A DNA stretch of 64,000 bases from Tunicatimonas sp964551335 (lineage in GTDB: Bacteria; Bacteroidota; Bacteroidia; Cytophagales; Cyclobacteriaceae), in assembly GCA_964551335.1 (NCBI GenBank), contig CAZKCO010000003.1:124001-188000 (forward strand), given 5' to 3'. Every line of letters starts with the position of its first letter. Position 1 is the first letter of the stretch. The notes beneath the pieces were generated by a model. It saw nothing but the letters and a program-made list of their open reading frames with translations. It was not told where the DNA came from and made no database searches. Positions 54,533 through 61,727 of the stretch are shown piece after piece. Both the position numbers and the translations under genes were made by a program.

Positions 54533-56019
54533 AACTGCAACGAAATTTGAGTTTGTAACTCTTCTCCATTAATCGTAACATTTTGCATTAAAATATCCTC
54601 AGCAAACTCAATCTGGCTGTTGTCTCCGGCTTGATTAATCGTGATATCCTGAAGAAAAACCCGCTGGATGGGGGAGGCTTCTACGCCTACGATTTTGAAG
54701 GGACGTTCGTTCACCGTTTCGCAGCGGATATTGCTTACGTAAAAATCGTTGAACTGGGTGGGATAATTATTGCCCCGGTAGCCGTGGTAATCCATCCGGA
54801 AGATGAACATGGCCTCGTCGCAACTCCTAATATCCAGGTTTCGGATGTATACCTGCTCTACCTGTCCGCCCCGGTCGAGGTTGCACTTGAAGTTAAGCGC
54901 GTGTTTACCGTCGCGGAGCTGGCAGTCTTCTACAAACACGTTACGCACTCCGCCCGACATCTCCGAACCAATGCATACCGCATTCACCCCGGAGGCCAGG
55001 ATGCAGTTGCGGATCACCACATTTTCGGTGGGCGACCGATTCCAGGCATCCTGATCTCGCCCGGCCTTGATGGAAATAGCATCATCGTGGGTATTCACCG
55101 TGCATCCCTCAATCAATACATCGGTGCAGGAATCGGGGTCAATACCATCATCGTTGGTAGTACCCTGCTGAATGTTGAGTCCGCGAATGGTTACATTAGT
55201 GCAGAATACCGGATGTACGGTCCAGAACGGACTACTCTTCAGAGTTACTCCCTCAATCAAAATGTTCTCACATTCGTAAAACTCAATCAGCGTAGGGCGT
55301 AAGTAATGATCTTTTCCATCCCCGTAGCCATCGTCTTGCCCGTCACCATTCAAATCCAGAAAACCGTTACCGAACACCCGTTGCTCTTCGGGAATGGTAT
55401 CGTTGCCCATCTGCCGCAGTACTTGCTTGTCCGCGTCCTGATTCTTTCCGTCGTTGCCGCGCTTCCACCGAGCCCAGGTACCCTCGGTTTGTCCGTTGAG
55501 CGTACCCGTGCCAGTAACGGCAATATTTTCTTGCTGATAAGCGTAGACCAGAGGCGAGTAATTGTAGGCAACGGTTCCTTCCCAGCGCACTTTTACCAGG
55601 GGGGTGTAATCTGCGGGTTTGGTACCGAACAAGATGGTTGCGCCCTCGGCTAAGTGCAGATTGACGTTACTCAACAAATGGATAGGGCCATTACTCAGGT
55701 AGGTACCGGCCGGCACTACTACTCGCCCACCCCCACCTTCGTGGCAAGCTTGTATCGCATTTTGAATAGCAGACCGGGAGTCCGAGGTAGAATCGTTTTT
55801 AACTCTGTAGTCCAGGATGCTAACCTCGGACGGGGCAAAGCTCGGCGGTTGAATGCGGCTTAAAATTTCGTCTACTCGCTGCCACCCTTTTCGTTCCTGC
55901 GCTTGGGCAAATTCATAGGTAAATGAATTAGCAGCTTCCGGCGACCTCTCGTTAGAGGTAGAACAGGCTACTGATAGCAGAGTGATCAGAAAGGTCATTC
56001 TGCTTTTGGTAATAATCAT
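54529..56019 (-). CDS. Exported GH28/polygalacturonase-like enzyme
   Basis: A 496-residue right-handed beta-helix protein with a lipoprotein signal (FLITLLSVACSTS). The N-terminal pectate-lyase-superfamily strand (SILDYRVKNDSTSDSRSAI, GGGRVVVPAGTY) leads into the catalytic turns TTNDDGIDPDSC and NTHDDAISIKAG, followed by GSEMSGGVRNVF. These correspond to the Asp residues of GH28, while the GHG motif is altered. Substrates could be polygalacturonate or other uronic-acid polymers. Gene is complete. Confidence 0.9.
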   Translation of the reverse strand: MIITKSRMTFLITLLSVACSTSNERSPEAANSFTYEFAQAQERKGWQRVDEILSRIQPPSFAPSEVSILDYRVKNDSTSDSRSAIQNAIQACHEGGGGRVVVPAGTYLSNGPIHLLSNVNLHLAEGATILFGTKPADYTPLVKVRWEGTVAYNYSPLVYAYQQENIAVTGTGTLNGQTEGTWARWKRGNDGKNQDADKQVLRQMGNDTIPEEQRVFGNGFLDLNGDGQDDGYGDGKDHYLRPTLIEFYECENILIEGVTLKSSPFWTVHPVFCTNVTIRGLNIQQGTTNDDGIDPDSCTDVLIEGCTVNTHDDAISIKAGRDQDAWNRSPTENVVIRNCILASGVNAVCIGSEMSGGVRNVFVEDCQLRDGKHALNFKCNLDRGGQVEQVYIRNLDIRSCDEAMFIFRMDYHGYRGNNYPTQFNDFYVSNIRCETVNERPFKIVGVEASPIQRVFLQDITINQAGDNSQIEFAEDILMQNVTINGEELQTQISLQL

Positions 56020-56109
56020 TATCTGGAGTATCGGTAAATGCCCAAGATAAGGGAGAAGTTACAAGAAAGAAAAATAGCCAACGAGCCACTTTATCTTTCA
56101 GCTACTAAC

Positions 56110-56769
56110 TCAGATCTCATTTTGGCCCCTCATCCGGTTCACACTAGCCGGTACGGATAACACTTGGTTCATCGCTGGATCAGGAATAGCTTCTCTGGTG
56201 GCTACTTCTAAAGGAAGCACTCCGGCCCAAACCGGTAATTCGTAATCAGCTTCGTCATCTTTGGGTGGGCCGGTACGAATCTTAGCTGAGGCTTCCTCAA
56301 TTTCCATCGCCAGCACTTTGGTAGCTTTCAGCTCTTGAGCATTTGGGGTACGAACTTCGTCCCAACGACCAGGCAGAATCTGCTCGGTGATGATGTGAAG
56401 GGCTCGTTCCTTTTGATCATCCGGCACCAACCGGGCCGTTCCAAAGAGCACCGCTGACCGATAATTGAAGCTATGGTGCATAGCGGAGCGGGCCAACACA
56501 ATACCATCGGTATGAGTCACCGTAACGCACACCGGAACGCCCTTTTCCAGTTGATTGAGCATCCGATTACCAACCGCGCCGTGGAGGTAGATTTTATCAC
56601 CCTCGCGCCCGTAGGCGTTGGGAATCACGTAGGGCTGGTCGTCAATGGTAAAACCTACGTGACAGATATAACCGGCATCGAGAATCTGATAAACGGTTTC
56701 TTTATCGTAATGACCGCGCTTGACCGAGCGTTTAACGGTGTTGCGGGATGATTTGGAGTAATTGTTCAT
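56110..56769 (-). CDS. Pyridoxamine 5'-phosphate oxidase-family flavoprotein
   Basis: A 219-residue FMN-binding split-barrel protein of the NimA-like PPOX subgroup. AGYICHVGFTIDDQPYVIPN, KIYLHGAVGNRML and HHSFNYRSAVLFGTARLVPD are the family segments. The lysine/arginine-rich N-terminus KRSVKRGHYD precedes the fold. It is transcribed away from the MocR regulator, whose genes are often beside this family. Vitamin B6 relation or flavin-based detoxification are both possible. Confidence 0.9.
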   Translation of the reverse strand: MNNYSKSSRNTVKRSVKRGHYDKETVYQILDAGYICHVGFTIDDQPYVIPNAYGREGDKIYLHGAVGNRMLNQLEKGVPVCVTVTHTDGIVLARSAMHHSFNYRSAVLFGTARLVPDDQKERALHIITEQILPGRWDEVRTPNAQELKATKVLAMEIEEASAKIRTGPPKDDEADYELPVWAGVLPLEVATREAIPDPAMNQVLSVPASVNRMRGQNEI

Positions 56770-56772
56770 AGA

Positions 56773-56852
56773 TGATAGACTTTGGAGGCTGGAGATTAGA
56801 GGTTAGAAGTTGGAAGTCAGAAGGCACTATCTAATCTCTAGCTTCTAGCCTC
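56773..56852. repeat. Intergenic self-complementary element F
   Basis: GAGGCTGGAGATTAGAG (about 56785-56801) is matched in reverse complement by CTAATCTCTAGCTTCTAGCCTC (56831-56852) with slippage. The words GGAGATTAGAGGTTAGAAG repeat at 8-9 bp. It lies between two leftward genes. Confidence 0.5.
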
Positions 56853-56857
56853 TGTAG

Positions 56858-57157
56858 CTAGCGGTTTTCAGGTGAAATATTTTCGTAGCGGATTAAAAGT
56901 TTCTGGTGCTCCTGTATATTGACTGGCTTTCGTACTCTTTGCTCGGATGCAAGGTGTTTCATCAATCGTGCCTGAGGGCGGATGGGACGGGGCATGAAGC
57001 CACCACCGCAGTTAGGGCAAACATTTCTCAGGATCGTTTCTACGCATTTTTGACAAAACGTGCATTCGTAAGTACAGACCATCGCCTCCGTTGAATTGTA
57101 AGGCAAATCTTCATCGCAATTTTCGCAGTTGGGTCGGAGGGTAAGCATGACATTCAT
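56858..57157 (-). CDS. DUF1272 zinc-ribbon protein
   Basis: A 99-residue protein with an N-terminal cysteine-rich domain: RPNCENCDEDLP, then CTYECTFCQKCVE and VCPNCGGGF, the DUF1272 layout of paired CxxC zinc ligands. The C-terminal 40 residues are basic. It is divergent from the MocR regulator and shares its operator region. Function of the family unknown. Confidence 0.9.
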   Translation of the reverse strand: MNVMLTLRPNCENCDEDLPYNSTEAMVCTYECTFCQKCVETILRNVCPNCGGGFMPRPIRPQARLMKHLASEQRVRKPVNIQEHQKLLIRYENISPENR

Positions 57158-57170
57158 TGGAAATTCTGGG

Positions 57171-57240
57171 GTAAAGGTATACCTTTACTGGTCCACTTAT
57201 ATCCGCCAGTTTTTATAATCTCGATGGGCCAGTTATATCC
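57171..57240. promoter_or_regulatory. Operator region of the MocR regulator
   Basis: An 18-bp perfect palindrome GTAAAGGTATACCTTTAC (57171-57188) is followed by two direct repeats of GG(T/G)CCA(C/G)TTATATCC, at 57190-57204 and 57226-57240, 36 bp apart. The second covers the MocR start codon region. Direct repeats are the usual binding site of MocR-type regulators; the region would control both divergent transcripts. Confidence 0.72.
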
Positions 57241-58690
57241 CTGGAAAACCAGTATTCCACTTGATCGGCAGAGCGACCGACCGCTGTACCTGCAAATTGT
57301 AGACGCGCTAATTCGGGAGATCGTATCCGGTCGTTTAGCCTCAGAATATAAAATGCCCGGTACCCGCTACCTAGCCTCCCTGCTGGAAGTAAATCGGAAA
57401 ACGATGGCGATTGCCTACGATGAGCTAACCGCCCAGGGTTGGTTAAAGACCGTGCCCGCCAAAGGAACGTTTGTCTCGGATTCGCTGCCGCAGTTACAAC
57501 CGGTAGCTCCATCAGACGCCCCTGCTGAAACCTATTTGCCCGAAAAGGCTCATTTTGAAGTTACCACGCTCGTTTCTTCCTTTCGTAATTCTTCCAAAGC
57601 ACTGCTACGCATTACCGATGGTTCGCCGGATGTTCGCTTAGCCCCCACCGAGGAAATATACCGCTGGTGCCGACAGGTAGCCAAATCTGCTGCTTCCTTA
57701 CGCTACCAGGATGAACAGGGCGATCCGTACCTGCGGGATACGCTAGCACAGTACCTTCGGCAAACCCGGGGCTTGGTTTGCCAACCCGAACAATTACTAA
57801 TTACCCGAGGTAGTCAGATGGGAATTTTTCTGGCCTTCCAGGCTTTGTTACAAGCAGAGGATACGGTAGTTGTGGGCGAAGTCAGTTATCCCGAAGCCAA
57901 CCGGGTGATTGAGCTTTGCGGAGGAAACCGACGGGAGGTACTGGTGGACGGGCAGGGGTTATCTACTGATGCCATAGAAGCTATTTGCCAGCGCCAACCG
58001 GTACGAGCCCTCTACATTACTTCCCACCACCACTATCCTACTACGGTTACGCTGAGTATTGATCGGAGAATGAAGCTATTGGCGCTAGCGCAAAGGTACG
58101 GCTTCGCCATTGTGGAGGATGATTACGATTACGACTTTCATTACGCCAGCAGTCCGCTATTACCCTTAGCTAGTCTGGATACCCAGGGTTGCGTGATTTA
58201 TCTGGGGTCGTTTACCAAGTGCATCGCTCCGGCTATTCGAGTGGGCTATCTAGCCGCGCCAACTGACTTTATCCGTAGCATCACCCCCTACCGACGCCTG
58301 ATTGACCGGCAGGGTGATCCGGTGATGGAACGAGCCCTAGCCAAGTGGATTGAAGCCGGGGATTTGCAACGCCACGTGAAGAAGTCACTTCGTGTCTATC
58401 GGGAACGCCGGGATTTCCTCAGTCAGTATCTTCATCAACATCTAAACCCTATCCTATCGTTTCGGGAGCCGGAAGGCGGTATGGCTACCTGGGTACGCTG
58501 CGATCCCATCATCGATACGATGGCCTTAGCCCGGTATACTGCTAACCGGGGAGTTTCGCTGGAAGGAGTAGAACATTGGCAAACCTACCGGGGACTGCGG
58601 CTAGGGTTTGCTTCTCTTACTTCAGATGAACTGGAGCAAGGCATGAACGTGGTAGCCAAGGGTATCAACTTCTTACTGCAGAATAACTAG
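57224..58690 (+). CDS. MocR/PdxR-type GntR regulator with aminotransferase domain
   Basis: A 488-residue PLP-dependent transcription factor. Residues 12-82 are a GntR winged helix (PLYLQIVDALIREIVSGRLA, LEVNRKTMAIAYDEL). The fold-type I aminotransferase-like domain fills the rest, with the PLP Lys332 in GSFTKCIAPAIRVGY and Asp/Tyr motif VEDDYDYDFHY. It probably senses PLP and controls the divergent DUF1272/PPOX genes and itself. Length is typical. Confidence 0.93.
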   Translation: MGQLYPWKTSIPLDRQSDRPLYLQIVDALIREIVSGRLASEYKMPGTRYLASLLEVNRKTMAIAYDELTAQGWLKTVPAKGTFVSDSLPQLQPVAPSDAPAETYLPEKAHFEVTTLVSSFRNSSKALLRITDGSPDVRLAPTEEIYRWCRQVAKSAASLRYQDEQGDPYLRDTLAQYLRQTRGLVCQPEQLLITRGSQMGIFLAFQALLQAEDTVVVGEVSYPEANRVIELCGGNRREVLVDGQGLSTDAIEAICQRQPVRALYITSHHHYPTTVTLSIDRRMKLLALAQRYGFAIVEDDYDYDFHYASSPLLPLASLDTQGCVIYLGSFTKCIAPAIRVGYLAAPTDFIRSITPYRRLIDRQGDPVMERALAKWIEAGDLQRHVKKSLRVYRERRDFLSQYLHQHLNPILSFREPEGGMATWVRCDPIIDTMALARYTANRGVSLEGVEHWQTYRGLRLGFASLTSDELEQGMNVVAKGINFLLQNN

Positions 58691-58723
58691 AGTAATCTAT
58701 TGACTATCTCTGCACTTATCCTT

Positions 58724-58747
58724 ATTTATGTAGGTACCTACGTAAAT
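58724..58747. promoter_or_regulatory. Palindromic operator of the MarR-GNAT gene
   Basis: Half sites ATTTATGTAGGT and ACCTACGTAAAT form a 24-bp palindrome with one mismatched pair, 8 bp before the ATG. Its size and position fit a MarR-family autoregulatory site. Confidence 0.68.
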
Positions 58748-58755
58748 ATCCCACT

Positions 58756-59742
58756 ATGCCACAACAAGATGTTTTTTCCGAGCTAGGATTGTTGAGTCTG
58801 GGTAGTCGCCTGAAGCGGTTAAGCGATCAGATGATGTATCAGGTAAGCGATATCTATCGTCATCGGCAAATTAATTTTGAACCCAGTTGGTTACCGGTTT
58901 TTTCGCTACTGCAAGACGGTAAAGCCCGGGCGGTTACCGATATTAGTCAGACTTTGGGGCTAGCTCACCCTTCGGTGATTCAGATTACTAACGCCATGAT
59001 TAAAAAGGGGGTAGCTGCCTCTCAAAAAGACTCCGCCGATTCGCGTCGTCGCCTGATTCAACTAACCGAAAGCGGAAAAGCTATGCGAGCTGATTTGATC
59101 GAGGTCTGGGATGATATTCGGCAGTCGGTAGACCAAATAATGCAGGAGGCTGACTGTAATCTGCTGCAGGATGTTGAAGCAGTAGAAAAGGTACTAATGC
59201 ATCAGAACCTATTTCACCGTACCGAAAAGCAACACCTACAACGCACATCAGCGCCATCCAAAGTGGAGATTATTCCCTACGAAGATAGTGTTCATCGGCA
59301 GGCATTTAAAGATCTGAACCTAGCGTGGGTAGAGCGATGGTTTACAATTGAAACCGCCGACTACGAAGCATTGTATCACCCGCAAGAACATTATATTGAT
59401 CTCGGCGGGGCTATTCTTATGGCGGAGCTAAATGGCGAAGTGGTAGGCACCTGCGCGCTTTTCAAAGTAAATGACCAGTTCTTTGAGTTATCAAAAATGA
59501 CCGTAGAAGAAAAAGCTCGGGGATTGGGAATAGGCTGGCAACTGGGGCAAGCTACACTAAAGATGGCTCGCGAACTGGGTGCCAAAAAAGTAAAATTATA
59601 CTCTAACGATGTTTTACAACCGGCACTTCATCTGTATCAGAAACTTGGGTTTCAGCACGTTCCGTTAGATTCCGAGGCTGAAGAATACCAGCGGTCAAAC
59701 GTGAAGATGGAAATAGACTTAACCGTAAAAGAATCAGTGTAA
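58756..59742 (+). CDS. MarR-type regulator fused to GNAT acetyltransferase
   Basis: A 328-residue bifunctional protein. A MarR winged helix lies at about 30-140 (LPVFSLLQDGKARAVTDISQ, SVIQITNAMIKKG, DSADSRRRLIQLTESG). A GNAT domain lies at about 170-325 with acetyl-CoA motif EKARGLGIGWQLGQATL and the closing LYQKLGFQHV. This fusion is widespread in Bacteroidota. The palindrome just upstream suggests it regulates itself. Acetyl acceptor unknown. Confidence 0.93.
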   Translation: MPQQDVFSELGLLSLGSRLKRLSDQMMYQVSDIYRHRQINFEPSWLPVFSLLQDGKARAVTDISQTLGLAHPSVIQITNAMIKKGVAASQKDSADSRRRLIQLTESGKAMRADLIEVWDDIRQSVDQIMQEADCNLLQDVEAVEKVLMHQNLFHRTEKQHLQRTSAPSKVEIIPYEDSVHRQAFKDLNLAWVERWFTIETADYEALYHPQEHYIDLGGAILMAELNGEVVGTCALFKVNDQFFELSKMTVEEKARGLGIGWQLGQATLKMARELGAKKVKLYSNDVLQPALHLYQKLGFQHVPLDSEAEEYQRSNVKMEIDLTVKESV

Positions 59743-59782
59743 ATGCCGCAACTTTCGGGTATTTTAGCCCACTTTTCATTTC

Positions 59783-59790
59783 TACTTTTG
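59783..59790 (+). promoter_or_regulatory. Candidate -7 box (TACTTTTG) for the ada-like/alkB operon
   Basis: Exact TAnnTTTG match, 23 bp before the ATG at 59814. No TTG element is at the right distance, which suits a promoter that needs an activator such as the encoded AraC-type protein. Confidence 0.45.
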
Positions 59791-59813
59791 GTATACACTA
59801 ATCAAGAAAAGAA

Positions 59814-60677
59814 ATGAAAACTCAAGACCGTATCAATTTTGATCGCATCGCCGAGGCTATTACGTATATCCAGGATAATTATCAGTCGCAGCCTAGCTTA
59901 GACGAAGTGGCCGAGAAAATCCACGTCAGCCCCTTTCACTTTCAGCGCATGTTTTCGGAGTGGGCGGGTACCAGCCCCAAGAAGTTCTTGCAGTATATCA
60001 GCCTGAACCACGCCAAGAAAATGCTAAAGGAAAATCAGGCTACGCTCTTTGATACGGCTCACGAAACCGGGCTTTCGGGCACCAGCCGGTTGCACGATCT
60101 GTTTATCAACATTGAAGGTATGACTCCGGCAGAGTACAAAAACGGGGGCAAAAATCTGGCAATCAACTACAGCCTTGCCGAAAGTCCGTTCGGAAACGCG
60201 ATTGTAGCGTCTACCAATAAAGGCATCTGCCATTTAGCTTTCTCCGACGACGATGATCAAGCTCTCGCAACATTACAACATCAGTTTCCTAATGCCCGCT
60301 TTCAGCCGAAAACAGATATGCTTCAGCAAAATGCCTTATTTATTTTCACCCACGACTGGCAGCAACTGCCGCAGATTAAACTTCATCTGAAAGGCACACC
60401 CTTTCAACTAAAAGTGTGGGAAGCACTACTAAAAATTCCGATGGGACAGTTTTCTACCTACGGTAGCATCGCTCAGCAGATTGATCACGCCCAAGCATCG
60501 CGGGCGGTGGGCTCAGCAGTAGGTAGCAATCCGGTTGCCTTTCTGATTCCCTGTCACCGGGTAATTCAGTCTACCGGCCATATCGGGCAGTACCACTGGG
60601 GCAGCACCCGAAAAACCGCGATGATTGGCTGGGAAGGAGCGAAAAATGAAGAATTACCACATGAATCTATTCGATAA
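59814..60677 (+). CDS. Ada-like AraC helix-turn-helix/methylated-DNA-protein cysteine methyltransferase
   Basis: A 287-residue fusion. Residues about 10-110 are an AraC-type DNA-binding domain (LDEVAEKIHVSPFHFQRMFS), about 115-285 an O6-methylguanine methyltransferase with the acceptor Cys247 in IPCHRVIQSTG. It lacks the N-terminal zinc/phosphotriester domain that switches E. coli Ada on, so induction must work differently. It overlaps alkB by 32 bp, forming an alkylation-repair operon. Confidence 0.94.
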   Translation: MKTQDRINFDRIAEAITYIQDNYQSQPSLDEVAEKIHVSPFHFQRMFSEWAGTSPKKFLQYISLNHAKKMLKENQATLFDTAHETGLSGTSRLHDLFINIEGMTPAEYKNGGKNLAINYSLAESPFGNAIVASTNKGICHLAFSDDDDQALATLQHQFPNARFQPKTDMLQQNALFIFTHDWQQLPQIKLHLKGTPFQLKVWEALLKIPMGQFSTYGSIAQQIDHAQASRAVGSAVGSNPVAFLIPCHRVIQSTGHIGQYHWGSTRKTAMIGWEGAKNEELPHESIR

Positions 60678-61269
60678 CGATATTGACGAAACCGCTAACT
60701 TGCTGCCCTACGACGGCACCGTGCATTACTACGGTAAGTTGCTATCCGCATCCGAAGCTGATCAATTCATGAATCGCTTACTGGAGACAATTGCCTGGAA
60801 ATACGATGAAGCCGTGATGTTCGGCAAGCATATTATCACCAAACGGAAAGTAGCCTGGTACGGCAACGAAGCGTATAGCTACACCTATTCCAAAAAGACT
60901 AAGCAAGCATTACCCTGGACCGATGAGTTAAAAACTTTAAAAGGTTTGGTGGAACGACGGACTGAAACTAAGTTTAACTCCTGCCTGCTTAATCTCTACC
61001 ACAGCGGCGACGAAGGTATGAGCTGGCACAGCGACGATGAGAAGGATTTGGAGGAAAATAGCGCCATTGCCTCATTAAGTTTAGGTGCGGAACGCAAATT
61101 TTCTTTCCGCCACAAACAATCCAAAGAAACGGTAGCTCTAATGTTAGAACAAGGTAGCTTACTGGTGATGAAGGACACTACCCAAACCCACTGGCACCAT
61201 CAATTACCCAAAACTAAGAAGATCAGCGAGCCTCGGATTAACCTGACTTTTCGGAGGATGGCCGAATGA
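60646..61269 (+). CDS. alkB: AlkB-like 2-oxoglutarate/iron dioxygenase
   Basis: An oxidative demethylase of alkylated DNA bases, 207 residues from the ATG at 60646 (a second ATG is at 60661; a TTG frame starts at 60625). Fe ligands are His and Asp in WHSDDE and His in HWHHQLP, and the 2-oxoglutarate arginine is in RINLTFR. The LNLYHSGDEGMSWH segment matches ALKBH2/3-like bacterial members. The overlap with the ada-like gene indicates cotranscription. Confidence 0.93.
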   Translation: MKNYHMNLFDNDIDETANLLPYDGTVHYYGKLLSASEADQFMNRLLETIAWKYDEAVMFGKHIITKRKVAWYGNEAYSYTYSKKTKQALPWTDELKTLKGLVERRTETKFNSCLLNLYHSGDEGMSWHSDDEKDLEENSAIASLSLGAERKFSFRHKQSKETVALMLEQGSLLVMKDTTQTHWHHQLPKTKKISEPRINLTFRRMAE

Positions 61270-61323
61270 TTAAACGTAATTTCCTCTACCTTCTGCCTTG
61301 TACCTTCAACCCTTAGATATTTT

Positions 61324-61388
61324 CAATACTACAATTAGGAAATTGCCACTCTTTTTACGTAGTTGCAATACTACCAATAAGAAATTGC
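61324..61388. promoter_or_regulatory. Two 23-bp direct repeats before padR
   Basis: Copies at 61324-61346 and 61366-61388 share CAATACTAC and AAATTGC ends with few differences between, offset exactly 42 bp. The second contains GCAAT-N14-ATTGC as a dyad and ends at the base before the ATG. Likely binding sites for the PadR repressor. Confidence 0.68.
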
Positions 61389-61727
61389 ATGAAATCCCAT
61401 CCTTTGGGTGAATTTGAAGAAATTGTGTTACTCACTGTGGGCGTACTCTACGATGAAGCTTACGGCGTAGCCATCAAGGATGCTATTGAAGAACGAGCTG
61501 AGCGAAAGGTCAGCGTGGGTGCGTTACAATCGGCGCTAAAGCGGTTGGAAAAAAAGGGCTATCTGGAATCTCGCCAGGGAGAAGCTAATGCTCAACGGGG
61601 CGGTAAACCCAAGCGCTACTACACCATCACTGCCTTCGGGAAATTAGCTCTTCAGCAGAACCGTGACATTCGGAATAATCTCTGGGAATCTATCCCTAAG
61701 CTGGCCCTCGACTTCAAATTCTCATGA
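61389..61727 (+). CDS. PadR-family transcriptional regulator
   Basis: A 112-residue winged-helix repressor of the short PadR type: EIVLLTVGVLYDEAYGVAIK, RKVSVGALQSALKRLEKKGY and GGKPKRYYTITAFGK. Its stop overlaps the permease start (ATGA). In Bacteroidota this pair with an FtsX-type permease is common, the regulator controlling its own operon. Confidence 0.93.
   Translation: MKSHPLGEFEEIVLLTVGVLYDEAYGVAIKDAIEERAERKVSVGALQSALKRLEKKGYLESRQGEANAQRGGKPKRYYTITAFGKLALQQNRDIRNNLWESIPKLALDFKFS

Noticed and set aside
54631..55302. A 223-codon frame opposite the GH28 gene
   Set aside because: It is antisense to strongly conserved GH28 catalytic motifs and has no family signature; such long shadows come from the codon bias.
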